Part shown: piece by piece, positions 1 to 9,486 of the stretch | How positions within the stretch are numbered: position 1 is the stretch's first letter | Layout: each line of letters begins with the position of its first letter | NCBI RefSeq assembly: GCF_015221995.1 | Contig: NZ_JADFFM010000002.1 | Span: 1,240,001 to 1,304,000, forward strand | Reading direction: 5' to 3' | Source of the DNA: Mucilaginibacter boryungensis | GTDB lineage: Bacteria; Bacteroidota; Bacteroidia; Sphingobacteriales; Sphingobacteriaceae | Length of the DNA: 64,000 bases | Position numbers and translations under genes: made by a program | Notes under the pieces: generated by a model | What the model was told of the DNA's origin: nothing | The model's input: only the letters and a program-made list of their open reading frames with translations | Database searches by the model: none

Positions 1-3000
1 CAGGCCGGCAACCAACCCTTATACTTTTTATGAAGGGCCGCCCTCTGCCAACGGTATGCCGGGCATTCACCACGTGATGGCCCGCGCCATTAAAGATATT
101 TTTTGCCGTTACAAAACGTTGAAAGGCTACCAGGTAAAACGCAAAGGCGGCTGGGATACGCACGGCTTGCCTATTGAACTGGCGGTTGAAAAATCGCTGG
201 GTATTACCAAGGACGATATCGGTAAAAAGATCTCGATTGAAGATTATAACGAAGCCTGCCGCAAGGAGGTAATGAAATATACCGATGTATGGAACGACCT
301 GACCGAAAAGATGGGTTATTGGGTCGACTTGGAAAACCCGTACATCACCTACAAAAACGAATATATTGAAACCCTTTGGTGGATACTGAAGGAGCTTTAC
401 AATAAAGGCTGGTTGTACAAAGGTTATACGGTGCAGCCATATTCACCAAAATCGGGCACCGGCTTAAGCTCGCACGAGCTGAACCAGCCGGGTACTTACA
501 AAATGGTGAAGGACACCACCATTGTGGCCCAATTCCATTTGAAGAACGACCAGCAGCACCCGCTAATGCCAACCTTGTTTGAAAATGCAAGTGAGGACAC
601 CGTAATACTGGCCTGGACGACTACCCCATGGACACTGCCATCAAACTGCGCGCTGGCCGTGGGCGAAAATATCGATTACGTAAAAATCAGCACCTTCAAC
701 CCTTACACCTTCCAGCCGGTAAGCGTGGTATTGGCTAAAGTGCTGGTACCAAAATACTTTAAAGCCGAAGGTGAGAACGCTTCATTTGCCGATTATAAGG
801 AAGGCGATAAGGTTATCCCATGGGTGGTTAAAGCTGAATTTAAAGGCAAAGACCTATTGGGCCTGCGTTATCACCAGTTGATGCCTTATGTAACCAATGC
901 TGAACTGGAAGCTAAAGCTTTCCGCGTGATCCCGGCTGATTTTGTGACTACCGAAGATGGTACAGGCATAGTACACACCGCCTCTGTTTTTGGTGCGGAT
1001 GACTTTAGGGCTTGTAAAGAGAACGATGTGCCATCCGTAATGGTGCTGGATGAAACGGGCAAGGAAGTACCGCTGGTGAATAAGCAAGGTAAGTTTGTTG
1101 ATGAAGTGACCGACTTTGCCGGCCTATATGTTAAAGAAGAATACTACAGCAAAGAAGAACGTGAAGCACCGGGCTTTAAACCGACAGACGTACTCATCTC
1201 TATCAAGCTTAAAACTGATAATAAAGCGTTCGACGTTAAGAAATACGAGCACAGCTACCCGCACTCGTGGCGTACAGATGAACCAATTTTATACTATCCG
1301 CTGGATAGCTGGTTCATTAAAACAACCGCGGTTAAGGATAAGCTGATCGAACTGAATAAAACCATCAACTGGAAACCTGAAGCTACCGGTACCGGGCGTT
1401 TTGGCAACTGGCTGGAAAACCTGGTTGACTGGAACCTGTCGCGTTCACGTTACTGGGGCACGCCACTGCCTATCTGGCGCGAGGAAAATGGTTCGGAAGA
1501 GAAATGTATTGGTTCGATAGAAGAACTGAACAAAGAAATTGACGCCGCCGCGGCAGCAGGTTTTATGCCGAAAGATTTCCGCCTGGCTGATATGCACCGC
1601 CCATATGTGGACGATGTGGTGCTGGTATCAAGCAACGGTAATAAAATGTTCCGCGAGCCCGACCTGATCGACGTTTGGTTTGATAGCGGGGCCATGCCTT
1701 ATGCGCAATGGCACTTCCCGTTTGAGAACAAAGAGCAATTTACTGACGCTTACCCGGCAGATTTTATCGCCGAGGGTGTCGATCAAACCCGCGGCTGGTT
1801 CTTTACCCTGCACGCCATAGCCGTTATGCTAAGCGAAGCCAGCGACGAGGTAAAAGCCGTTAATGCCAAAGTGGGCAATAAAGGCATCTCGTTTAAAAAC
1901 GTAGTATCAAACGGGTTGGTGCTGGATAAGAACGGCAACAAAATGTCTAAACGCTTAGGCAATGCCGTTGAGCCGTTTGAAACGATAGAGAAATACGGCG
2001 CCGATGCCGCCCGCTGGTATATGATCAGCAACGCATCGCCATGGGATAACTTGAAATTTAATATTGAAGGGCTGGATGAAGTGCGCCGCAAATTCTTCGG
2101 TACACTTTATAATACCTATTCGTTCTTCGCGCTGTATGCAAATATTGATAAATTCAATTACAGCGAAGCCGAGATAGCGATAAGCGACCGCCCTGAAATT
2201 GACCAGTGGATCATATCCTTACTAAATACTTTAAGTAAGGAGGTGGACGATTTCTATGCCGATTTCGAGCCTACCAAAGCTGCCCGCGCCATACAGGATT
2301 TTGTGGATGCACACCTGAGCAACTGGTACGTGCGTTTAAGCCGCCGCCGTTTCTGGCGTTCGGATAGTAACGAAGATAAACTATCAGCTTACCAAACGTT
2401 GTACACTTGTTTGGTAACTATCGCCAAATTAATGTCGCCAATAGCGCCGTTCTTTGCCGAGCGTTTATATACCGATTTAAACAGCGCCACCAAAAAAGAA
2501 AGCTTTGAATCAGTGCACCTGGCCAATTTCCCGGCTTATCAACCTGAATTAGTGAATCAGGCCCTGGAAGAGCGTATGCAAATGGCACAGGATATTTCAT
2601 CGCTGGTGTTATCGCTGCGTAAAAAGGTGGGTATTAACGTACGTCAGCCATTGAGCAAGATCTTATTACCTATCCTCGATAAAACCTTTAAACAGCAGGT
2701 TGAGCAGGTAAAAGAATTAATTTTATCTGAAACTAATATTAAGGATATCGAGTACATTACCGATGCCGCCGGCTTTATTAAAAAGAAAGTTAAACCAAAC
2801 TTTAAAGCGCTTGGCGCCAAGGTTGGTAAGGACATGAAGGCTGTGGCTGAGGCCATTAACTTACTTGATCAAGAAGGAATTACCAAACTTGAAAACGAAG
2901 GTAGCAAGGTGCTTGTTTATGGCGAAGGGGAGATGTATAAGTTATTGGTAAGTGATGTAGAAATCATTGCCGAAGATGTTGAAGGCTGGCAGGTTGCAAA

Positions 3001-3304
3001 TTTGGGAAAACTAACCGTAGCTTTAGATGTTACCATATCCAACGAATTGAAACAGGAAGGTATCTCGCGCGAGCTGATCAACCGGGTACAAAATCAGCGT
3101 AAAGCGAGTGGTTTTGAGGTAACAGACCGAATTAATGTGAGATTAGGAAATGCAGAATTACTGCGCGAAGCGGTGAACAATAATTTATCATATATTTGCG
3201 CCGAAATTTTAGCAGATACCGTACTATTTGACAATGAGTTGATTAATGGTGAAAAGACCGAGATTGATGGGAACGAAATTATTATTGCTATAACAAAAAT
3301 ATAA
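1..3304 (+). CDS. ileS: Isoleucyl-tRNA synthetase (5' end cut off by the window)
   Basis: Charges tRNA-Ile with isoleucine in the cytoplasm; class I synthetase. The frame is open back to base 2 and reads FYEGPPSANGMPGIHH across the apparent ATG at 56, so that ATG is internal and the true start lies upstream of the window. The HIGH-type signature is PSANGMPGIHH at the beginning and the KMSKS loop is NKMSKRLGN near 1935-1960; WDTHGLPIE and the C-terminal anticodon-binding region follow. No Cys-based zinc finger is visible at the C terminus, as expected for the long (about 1100 residue) eukaryote-like IleRS type found in Bacteroidota. The stop codon overlaps the next ATG by one base, so the downstream gene is probably translationally coupled. 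Identification is secure. Confidence 0.97.
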   Translation, partial: RPATNPYTFYEGPPSANGMPGIHHVMARAIKDIFCRYKTLKGYQVKRKGGWDTHGLPIELAVEKSLGITKDDIGKKISIEDYNEACRKEVMKYTDVWNDLTEKMGYWVDLENPYITYKNEYIETLWWILKELYNKGWLYKGYTVQPYSPKSGTGLSSHELNQPGTYKMVKDTTIVAQFHLKNDQQHPLMPTLFENASEDTVILAWTTTPWTLPSNCALAVGENIDYVKISTFNPYTFQPVSVVLAKVLVPKYFKAEGENASFADYKEGDKVIPWVVKAEFKGKDLLGLRYHQLMPYVTNAELEAKAFRVIPADFVTTEDGTGIVHTASVFGADDFRACKENDVPSVMVLDETGKEVPLVNKQGKFVDEVTDFAGLYVKEEYYSKEEREAPGFKPTDVLISIKLKTDNKAFDVKKYEHSYPHSWRTDEPILYYPLDSWFIKTTAVKDKLIELNKTINWKPEATGTGRFGNWLENLVDWNLSRSRYWGTPLPIWREENGSEEKCIGSIEELNKEIDAAAAAGFMPKDFRLADMHRPYVDDVVLVSSNGNKMFREPDLIDVWFDSGAMPYAQWHFPFENKEQFTDAYPADFIAEGVDQTRGWFFTLHAIAVMLSEASDEVKAVNAKVGNKGISFKNVVSNGLVLDKNGNKMSKRLGNAVEPFETIEKYGADAARWYMISNASPWDNLKFNIEGLDEVRRKFFGTLYNTYSFFALYANIDKFNYSEAEIAISDRPEIDQWIISLLNTLSKEVDDFYADFEPTKAARAIQDFVDAHLSNWYVRLSRRRFWRSDSNEDKLSAYQTLYTCLVTIAKLMSPIAPFFAERLYTDLNSATKKESFESVHLANFPAYQPELVNQALEERMQMAQDISSLVLSLRKKVGINVRQPLSKILLPILDKTFKQQVEQVKELILSETNIKDIEYITDAAGFIKKKVKPNFKALGAKVGKDMKAVAEAINLLDQEGITKLENEGSKVLVYGEGEMYKLLVSDVEIIAEDVEGWQVANLGKLTVALDVTISNELKQEGISRELINRVQNQRKASGFEVTDRINVRLGNAELLREAVNNNLSYICAEILADTVLFDNELINGEKTEIDGNEIIIAITKI

Positions 3305-3690
3305 TGAAACAAGAGAACGAAAAAACCAGGTATTCAGACACCGAGTTACAGGAATTTAAAGAGATTATTCTTGAAAAATTACGTATTGCTAAAGAAGAGC
3401 TAAATAACCTGGCTTCATCTTTAAGCAGTCCTAACGCTAACGGTACCGATGATACCGCCGGAACATATAAAACACTGGAAGACGGATCGGCCACGCTGGA
3501 AAAGGAATCAATTAACCAGTTAGCGGCCCGCCAAAAGAAGTTTATAGAGCAGTTAGAGGCTGCGTTGGTACGCATTCAGAATAAAACTTATGGTATTTGC
3601 CGCGAAACAGGCAAGTTGATACAAAAAGAACGCTTACGTGCTGTACCGCATACTACGCTAAGCATGGAAGCCAAAATGAAGCAATACTAA
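3304..3690 (+). CDS. TraR/DksA-family protein with degenerate zinc finger
   Basis: A 128-residue protein of the DksA/TraR superfamily, which binds the RNA polymerase secondary channel. Residues about 10-90 are strongly charged and helical, as in the DksA coiled coil. The C terminus has the family layout YGICRETGKLIQKERLRAVPHTT, but only one of the four cysteines of the classical C4 zinc finger is present, a state common in Bacteroidota homologues. The start ATG overlaps the ileS stop (TAATG) and the stop codon directly abuts the lspA start, so the three genes form one operon. Whether it acts as a true DksA, or as a partner for another protein, cannot be read from the sequence. Confidence 0.85.
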   Translation: MKQENEKTRYSDTELQEFKEIILEKLRIAKEELNNLASSLSSPNANGTDDTAGTYKTLEDGSATLEKESINQLAARQKKFIEQLEAALVRIQNKTYGICRETGKLIQKERLRAVPHTTLSMEAKMKQY

Positions 3691-4296
3691 ATGAAGGCTG
3701 CGTATACGAAACCTTTTTTAATTGCCGCGCTGATCATCATTATCGACCAGGTTATAAAAATCTGGGTGAGGAAGCATATGTATATTGGCGAGGAAATTCA
3801 TTTTTTAGGTAACCGCGGCATGCTGCATTATACCGAAAACAATGGCATGGCCTTCGGCTGGGAAATTGGCGGGATAACCGGCAAGCTGGCCTTAACCATA
3901 TTCCGCATTGCGGCGGTAGTTGCTATTGGTTACGGGGTAGTTTATCTTATCCAGCATAAATATCATCGTGGGTTGATACTTAACGTAGCCCTGATATTTG
4001 CAGGCGCGGTTGGTAATATTATCGACTCGACATTTTATGGTGTTATTTATCACTATGCCCCTATTTTCCAGGGCCGTGTGGTAGATATGTTCTACTTCCC
4101 GCTCATCCGCGGCACTTATCCATCATGGTTCCCGGTTTGGCATGGGCAATATTTCGAGTTTTTCCAACCAGTATTTAACTTCGCCGATGCCTCTATTTCA
4201 GTGGGCGTAATTGCTATCCTGATATGGCAAAAACGCTACTTTAAACATGAAGTGATAGAGGAAAGTAATTTGAATAGCGAAGTAGTGGAGGAATAG
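3691..4296 (+). CDS. lspA: Lipoprotein signal peptidase (signal peptidase II)
   Basis: Inner-membrane aspartyl protease that removes signal peptides from diacylated prolipoproteins. The protein has four hydrophobic segments, the family motif ENNGMAFGW, and the two aspartate-containing motifs GNIIDS and FNFADASIS that supply the catalytic pair. Its 201 residues exceed the usual 160-170; the extra length is a periplasmic insert between the two Asp motifs and a short charged tail, as often seen in Bacteroidota. It is the last gene of the ileS operon, with a zero-base gap to the preceding stop codon and an intrinsic terminator about 30 bases downstream. The window encodes several lipobox proteins that would be its substrates. 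Confidence 0.96.
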   Translation: MKAAYTKPFLIAALIIIIDQVIKIWVRKHMYIGEEIHFLGNRGMLHYTENNGMAFGWEIGGITGKLALTIFRIAAVVAIGYGVVYLIQHKYHRGLILNVALIFAGAVGNIIDSTFYGVIYHYAPIFQGRVVDMFYFPLIRGTYPSWFPVWHGQYFEFFQPVFNFADASISVGVIAILIWQKRYFKHEVIEESNLNSEVVEE

Positions 4297-4327
4297 TCCC
4301 TACCCTCTGAAAGTAAATGAAAATACT

Positions 4328-4351
4328 AAAGCCGCGTTAAGCGGCTTTTTT
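4328..4351 (+). terminator. Intrinsic terminator after lspA
   Basis: The stem is AAAGCCGC / GCGGCTTT around the loop GTTAA and is followed by six T on the plus strand. It lies 30 bases past the lspA stop and ends the ileS operon. Confidence 0.85.
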
Positions 4352-4490
4352 GTTTGGCAGGAGAGGAAGTTATGGCTTCCTGGCTGCGCAGATTGGTTTA
4401 AGCCCAACGCAGGTAAGCAAATCCATCATAAAAAAAGTGCTCAACTACATGAGTTCGATAAAAAAGGCTATCGTAAATCGATAAAAAACT

Positions 4491-4603
4491 ATGTCATTTC
4501 GATAGAGCGCGGACTGAATGTGCGAAGGGGCGAAAGAGAAATCTTCTACGGTTCACTTATCGCATATATAAGATTTCTCCTCGTGCCTCGTTCGAAATGA
4601 CAT
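4491..4603. repeat. REP-like nested inverted repeat in the 4297-4748 gap
   Basis: The outer arms ATGTCATTTCGA (4491-4502) and TCGAAATGACAT (4592-4603) are perfect 12-bp inverted copies. The inner arms GAGAAATCTT (4536-4545) and AAGATTTCTC (4570-4579) pair perfectly inside them, giving a long imperfect stem. Elements of this appearance are scattered between genes in Bacteroidota genomes. It sits between the convergent lspA and infB terminators. The rest of the 452-base gap holds only those terminators and AT-rich sequence; I see no gene. Confidence 0.7.
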
Positions 4604-4648
4604 ATTGTGTTTTATATCAAACTGACATTAATTACTTTTTTTTCTCAT

Positions 4649-4682
4649 AAAAAAGCCCCCAAATAGTGTATATATGGGGGCT
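4649..4682 (-). terminator. Intrinsic terminator after infB
   Basis: Stem AGCCCCC / GGGGGCT (4654-4660 and 4676-4682). Read on the minus strand it is followed by a run of T. It ends the rimP-nusA-infB transcript about 65 bases past the infB stop. Confidence 0.85.
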
Positions 4683-4748
4683 CTTGTAACTAAACGTCTT
4701 TCTTGTTTATGATATGTGTAAAGCTGCTGCCTTACGCTTTTAGCTATA

Positions 4749-7694
4749 TTACAACTTACGTTTTACTTCCACATTTTCATAAGCTTCAACAATGTCACCT
4801 ACTTCAATATTATTAAAGTTCTGGATGTTCAAACCGCACTCGTAACCTGCACTTACTTCTTTCACGTCGTCTTTGTAACGTTTCAGTGAAGCCAGTTCGC
4901 CGGTGTAAACAACCACACCATCGCGAATGATACGGATCTTACTGTTACGGGTGATCTTGCCATCCAGTACCATACAGCCGGCAATTGTACCCACCTTGGT
5001 AATTTTAAAGGTTTCGCGTATCTCTACGTTAGCAACAATTTTCTCTTCAAACGTTGGTGCAAGCATACCTTCCATCGCCGCTTTGATCTCGTTGATCGCA
5101 TCGTAGATGATAGAGTACAGCCTGATATCAATTTGCTCCTGCTCGGCCAGTTTACGCGCACCGCCTGATGGGCGTACCTGGAAACCAATAATGATCGCAT
5201 CTGAAGCCGAAGCTAGCAATACATCCGATTCCGAGATCTGACCAACAGCTTTCGATATGATATTCACCTGTATCTGGTCGGTAGATAGTTTCAGTAAAGA
5301 GTCAGATAACGCCTCTATCGAACCATCCACGTCACCTTTAACTATAATATTCAGTTCCTTAAAGTTACCGATAGCCAAACGACGGCCGATCTCATCAAGG
5401 GTAATGTGTTTTTGTGTACGTAAGCCTTGTTCACGCTGTAATTGCAAACGTTTGTTGGCAATTTCACGTGCTTCAGGTTCGCTTTCCAGCGCATTGAATT
5501 TATCGCCGGCAGTAGGGGCGCCCTGCATACCCAATACCTGTACCGGCATTGATGGCCCTGCGCTGTCTATACGCTGGCCGCGGGCGTTTGTTAACGCTTT
5601 AACACGTCCGCTGTAGCACCCTGCTAATATAGGGTCGCCAACTTTTAAAGTACCGGCTTGTACCAATATGGTGGTTACAATACCACGGCCTTTATCTAAA
5701 GCAGCCTCAATAACGGTACCTACGGCACGTTTGTTAGGGTTAGCTTTCAGCTCTAATAATTCGGCCTCCAGCAATACTTTTTCTAACAATAAGTCGATAT
5801 TTAAACCGGTTTTAGCCGATATTTCCTGTGTTTGATATTTACCACCCCATTCTTCTACCAAAATATTCATGGCAGATAATTGCTCACGTACCTTATCGGC
5901 GTTAGCACCCGGGCGGTCTATTTTATTGAATGCAAATATGATAGGGGCACCGGCAGCCTGCGCGTGGTTTATGGCCTCGCGGGTTTGCGGCATCACGCTG
6001 TCATCTGCAGCAATTACAATAATAACAATATCTGTTACCTGGGCGCCACGTGCACGCATGGCGGTAAACGCCTCGTGACCCGGTGTATCCAGGAAGGTGA
6101 TCTTACGGCCATCTTCCAAGGCAACGTCATAAGCACCAATGTGCTGGGTGATACCACCCGCCTCACCGGCAATTACGTTGGTTTTACGTATAAAGTCCAG
6201 TAACGATGTTTTACCATGATCGACGTGGCCCATAATAGTAACGATAGGCGCGCGCGGGATCAATGATTCCGGTGCATCTTCTTCGTCAAGACTGGCTTCC
6301 TCGTCCTGTGGTTTAACAAACTCTACTTCATAACCAAACTCGTCGGCCACAATAGTCAGAGTCTCTGCATCCAAACGTTGATTAATGGAAACAAACATGC
6401 CCAAACTCATACAGGTACTGATAATCTGCGTAACCTGTACGTCCATCATGGAAGCCAGTTCGTTAGCAGTTACAAACTCGGTAACCTTTAATACCTTCGA
6501 TTGTAATTCTCTTTCCAGTGCATCCTCTTCGGCCGATGCGGCTACATCATCACGTTTTTGACGGCGGAATTTCGCACGCTGGGCAAATTTGCCTGATTTA
6601 CCTGCACCGCTTAAACGGGCTAAGGTTGCCTTAATTTGGTCCTGTATCTCTTTTTCTGTAGGTTCTTCTTTTGAACCACCACCGGCAGGGCCATTGGTTA
6701 TTGGGGTGCGGTTCCTGAAATCAGGGCGTCCCGGTGTATTAGTAGTTGGCCTTGGCGGGCGATTGTCCGGCCTGTTGCCACCTTGTGCTCCCGGTTGACC
6801 ACCACCTTGTTGTGGTTGGTTACCACCGCCTTCTTTACGCTTACGCTTGCGTTTGTTATCGGCATTATTAGCCGCATTTGATGACGAAGCTATTGGTCCG
6901 CCGCGCCTGCTTGGGTCAACCGGCAACTGTATTTTACCAATAATGGTTGGGCCGCTTAAGCGTTGTGCCTGCGCACGTATCACTTCGTCGTCCTCGGTTG
7001 CTTCTTCTGCCGGCGCTGCTGGCGTTTCTGCTTTTGGGGCAGCTACTGGTGTTTCCACTTTTGCGGGCTCTTCTGCTTTTGGTGCAGCTGGCGCTGGCTT
7101 AGGTGCCTCAACTGGTGTTTCCACTTTTGCAGGCTCTTCTGCTTTTGGTGCAGCTGGCGCTGGTTTAGGTGCTTCAACGGGCGCTTCCACTTTTACTGGC
7201 TCTTCTGCTTTTGGGGCAGTTGGCGCTGGTTTAGGCGCTTCAGCAGGCTTTTCTTCAACCTGTTTTTTGCCAATATTATCAAGGTCAATTTTCCCTACCA
7301 CAGTTACACCCGGCAATGCGGCTTCAACACGTTCTTGCTGAGGTTGCGGCTTTGGTTTTTCAACCGGTGGCGCAGTATGCCCCGTGTTTTTTATCAGAAT
7401 TTCCTCGTTCTCAAATTCTTTTGAACGGTGGCTTTCAAATGGTTTATCGGATGCCGGCAAAACAGTATCTTCCCTCCTGATCTTCCCAATGGCGATCTGT
7501 TTCGCTTCTTCCTTAATGATCTTATCCGCAGCAAATTCCTTCAACAAGGTAGTATACATGTCGGCATCCAGCTTGGCCATAGGCTGTTTTTCAACTTTGT
7601 AGCCTTTGGACGCTAAGAAATCGACAATGGTACCCATACCAATGTTCAGTTCCTTTACTGCTTTTATTAATTTTATTGATTTGTCTTCTGACAT
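4749..7694 (-). CDS. infB: Translation initiation factor IF-2
   Basis: GTPase that delivers initiator tRNA to the 30S subunit. In the 981-residue protein, residues 1-60 are an IF2-N-like domain, residues about 100-380 are a low-complexity linker, and the G domain shows GHVDHGKTS (489-497), DTPGH (536-540) and NKID (590-593). The beta-barrel, IF-2 domain 3 and the C-terminal tRNA-binding domain follow. The linker carries three 22-residue Ala/Pro/Glu/Lys repeats (151-216) and a basic KRKRKRK stretch near 281, so length variation between strains is likely there. It is the last gene of the rimP-nusA-infB operon, a very widely conserved order. The ATG start at 7694 is 59 bases after the nusA stop. 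Confidence 0.98.
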   Translation of the reverse strand: MSEDKSIKLIKAVKELNIGMGTIVDFLASKGYKVEKQPMAKLDADMYTTLLKEFAADKIIKEEAKQIAIGKIRREDTVLPASDKPFESHRSKEFENEEILIKNTGHTAPPVEKPKPQPQQERVEAALPGVTVVGKIDLDNIGKKQVEEKPAEAPKPAPTAPKAEEPVKVEAPVEAPKPAPAAPKAEEPAKVETPVEAPKPAPAAPKAEEPAKVETPVAAPKAETPAAPAEEATEDDEVIRAQAQRLSGPTIIGKIQLPVDPSRRGGPIASSSNAANNADNKRKRKRKEGGGNQPQQGGGQPGAQGGNRPDNRPPRPTTNTPGRPDFRNRTPITNGPAGGGSKEEPTEKEIQDQIKATLARLSGAGKSGKFAQRAKFRRQKRDDVAASAEEDALERELQSKVLKVTEFVTANELASMMDVQVTQIISTCMSLGMFVSINQRLDAETLTIVADEFGYEVEFVKPQDEEASLDEEDAPESLIPRAPIVTIMGHVDHGKTSLLDFIRKTNVIAGEAGGITQHIGAYDVALEDGRKITFLDTPGHEAFTAMRARGAQVTDIVIIVIAADDSVMPQTREAINHAQAAGAPIIFAFNKIDRPGANADKVREQLSAMNILVEEWGGKYQTQEISAKTGLNIDLLLEKVLLEAELLELKANPNKRAVGTVIEAALDKGRGIVTTILVQAGTLKVGDPILAGCYSGRVKALTNARGQRIDSAGPSMPVQVLGMQGAPTAGDKFNALESEPEAREIANKRLQLQREQGLRTQKHITLDEIGRRLAIGNFKELNIIVKGDVDGSIEALSDSLLKLSTDQIQVNIISKAVGQISESDVLLASASDAIIIGFQVRPSGGARKLAEQEQIDIRLYSIIYDAINEIKAAMEGMLAPTFEEKIVANVEIRETFKITKVGTIAGCMVLDGKITRNSKIRIIRDGVVVYTGELASLKRYKDDVKEVSAGYECGLNIQNFNNIEVGDIVEAYENVEVKRKL
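7047..7244 (-). repeat. Three tandem 66-bp repeats inside infB
   Basis: In-frame tandem repeat coding for three 22-residue units of the type EAPKPAPAAPKAEEP. Copies two and three are identical in protein and nearly so in DNA; copy one has a few substitutions. The region forms the flexible IF-2 linker and is a likely site of slippage or recombination-driven length change. Confidence 0.9.
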
Positions 7695-7753
7695 TTATTA
7701 GTGTTTCTCGTCTTATTTATGCAAAAATACGATTTTTTAGTTGGAAATCACTG

Positions 7754-8989
7754 TTATTCAAACTCGGCCTGCAGAATTGATAACACATCCTTAATGGTTT
7801 CTTCTTCCAGGTCGGTACGTTTAACAAGTTCGCCAACGCTAAGGGCCAGTACAGATTTTGCTGTATCCAGGCCAATGCGTTTAAACTCGTCAATGATCCA
7901 ATCTTCAATCTCGTCTGAAAATTCTTCAATATCCACATCCTCCTCGTTTTCGCCAGCTTCGCGGTAAACATCAATTTCGTAGCCGGTTAACTTGCCTGCT
8001 AACTTGATATTATGCCCGCCACGACCGATAGCTAACGATACCTGATCGGGTTTTAAGTACACGGCCGCGGTTTTTTTCTCATCATCTAATTTAATAGAAG
8101 TGATTTTTGCCGGCGACAACGCACGCTGGATATATAACTGAATATTGTTAGTATAGTTTATAACATCTATATTTTCGTTCTTCAACTCGCGAACGATACC
8201 GTGTATACGTGAACCTTTCATACCCACACAAGCGCCTACCGGGTCAATACGGTCATCGTACGATTCTACCGCTACCTTAGCGCGCTCTCCAGGTTCGCGA
8301 ACTATCTTTTTAATGGTAATCAGGCCATCAAAAATCTCAGGCACTTCCTGTTCAAACAAACGCTGTAAAAATTCGGGCGCTGTACGCGAAATGATAATTT
8401 TAGGATTGCTGTTCAGCATATCCACTTTATGCACAACCGCTTTTACATGGTCGCCTTTTTTAAAGTAATCGGCAGGGATCTGCTCGGTTTTTGGCAATAA
8501 AAGCTCGTTGCCTTCATCATCCAGTACCAAAGTTTCTTTTTTCCAAACCTGGTAAACCTCGCCGCTCACTACTTCACCTACACGGTCTTTATATTTTTTA
8601 AATATCTCGTCTTTCTCTAATTCTAAAATTTTAGATACCAGCGTTTGGCGTGCAGCCAAAATAGCACGGCGTCCAAAACTTTCCAGGGTAATCAGCTCTA
8701 CATACTCATCGCCTACTTCCAAATCGGGGTCAAGCGTTTTAGCTTCGGCAAGTTCAATTTCCAGGTCATCATCTTCACTGAAACCGTCTTCCATCACCAC
8801 ACGTGTGCGCCAAATCTCCAAGTCACCATTGTCCGTATTCACAATTACGTCACAGTTCTCATCTGTGCCATATTTTTTCCTGATCATGCTTCTGAAAACA
8901 TCTTCAAGCACACTCATCATCGTCGGGCGGTCGATGTTTTTAAAGTCTTTAAACTCCTGAAAAGACTCGATTAAATTAATATTGCTCAT
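7754..8989 (-). CDS. nusA: Transcription termination/antitermination factor NusA
   Basis: Binds RNA polymerase and nascent RNA to modulate pausing, termination and antitermination. The 411-residue protein has the NusA N-terminal domain (about 1-125), an S1 domain (about 130-200, with VVSGEVYQVWKKETLVL) and two KH domains containing GACVGMKGSRI and AIGRGGHNIKLA. The C-terminal acidic repeats of E. coli NusA are missing; the protein ends with a short acidic helix-rich tail, which is normal for Bacteroidota. It lies 3 bases downstream of rimP and upstream of infB, the classical operon. Confidence 0.97.
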   Translation of the reverse strand: MSNINLIESFQEFKDFKNIDRPTMMSVLEDVFRSMIRKKYGTDENCDVIVNTDNGDLEIWRTRVVMEDGFSEDDDLEIELAEAKTLDPDLEVGDEYVELITLESFGRRAILAARQTLVSKILELEKDEIFKKYKDRVGEVVSGEVYQVWKKETLVLDDEGNELLLPKTEQIPADYFKKGDHVKAVVHKVDMLNSNPKIIISRTAPEFLQRLFEQEVPEIFDGLITIKKIVREPGERAKVAVESYDDRIDPVGACVGMKGSRIHGIVRELKNENIDVINYTNNIQLYIQRALSPAKITSIKLDDEKKTAAVYLKPDQVSLAIGRGGHNIKLAGKLTGYEIDVYREAGENEEDVDIEEFSDEIEDWIIDEFKRIGLDTAKSVLALSVGELVKRTDLEEETIKDVLSILQAEFE

Positions 8990-8992
8990 CTC

Positions 8993-9466
8993 TTATTTGA
9001 ATGATATTAAAACTCTAATTTCCATTATCTGATCCATTGGGATGCTGGTTTCTGCAAGTGTCGCCTTTTTCCCTTTTTCTTTTATTTGTTCTTCTATTAC
9101 AATATCTGCCGCGTTAACTGCCAGTAATTTGCCTTCTTTTTTAATACCATCGGGCATTTTTACGGCTACCGTACGGCCTATGTTTTTGGTGTATTGCCTC
9201 ACCAGCATCAGTGGCGTATCAATCCCCGGCGATGATACTTCCAGGTTATAGGCTTCCTCAATCACGTTTTCCTCTTCCAATTTGAAACCTACATACCGGC
9301 TCACCTGTGCGCATTCTTCAATGCCCGCGCCTTTATCGCCATCAAGCAAAATAACGGCCCTGTTGCCTACCGGGTTAAACTTCACATCAACCACAAAAAT
9401 ATCCGGCCTTGCTATCTCGGCAATCTTCTCTTCGGCCAGTTCCCTTATCTTTTTTTCAATATCCAT
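8993..9466 (-). CDS. rimP: Ribosome maturation factor RimP
   Basis: Helps 30S subunit maturation. The 157-residue protein has the family length and motifs: a basic/acidic N-terminal helix, then FVVDVKFNPVGNRAVILLDGDKG and the conserved segment YNLEVSSPGIDTPL, followed by a C-terminal Sm-like domain. It is the first gene of the rimP-nusA-infB operon on the minus strand; only 3 bases separate it from nusA. An intrinsic terminator belonging to the upstream lipoprotein gene stands 21 bases before its start codon, so its promoter must lie very close to, or inside, that hairpin, or transcription must read through. Confidence 0.95.
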   Translation of the reverse strand: MDIEKKIRELAEEKIAEIARPDIFVVDVKFNPVGNRAVILLDGDKGAGIEECAQVSRYVGFKLEEENVIEEAYNLEVSSPGIDTPLMLVRQYTKNIGRTVAVKMPDGIKKEGKLLAVNAADIVIEEQIKEKGKKATLAETSIPMDQIMEIRVLISFK

Positions 9467-9486
9467 AACCGCTAATTCGGCAAAAT

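Noticed and set aside
56..58. ATG at 56 as the ileS start
   Set aside because: The frame continues upstream with FYEGPPSAN, which belongs to the conserved synthetase signature; the gene begins before the window.
7047..7244. CRISPR or mobile repeat in infB
   Set aside because: Units are in frame, contiguous, without spacers, and code for a repeated linker peptide.
6847..7424. Long plus-strand open frames opposite the infB linker (164 and 153 residues)
   Set aside because: They mirror the Ala/Pro-rich tandem repeat of IF-2 and consist of low-complexity Ser/Gly/Cys/Trp strings; they are shadows of the real gene.
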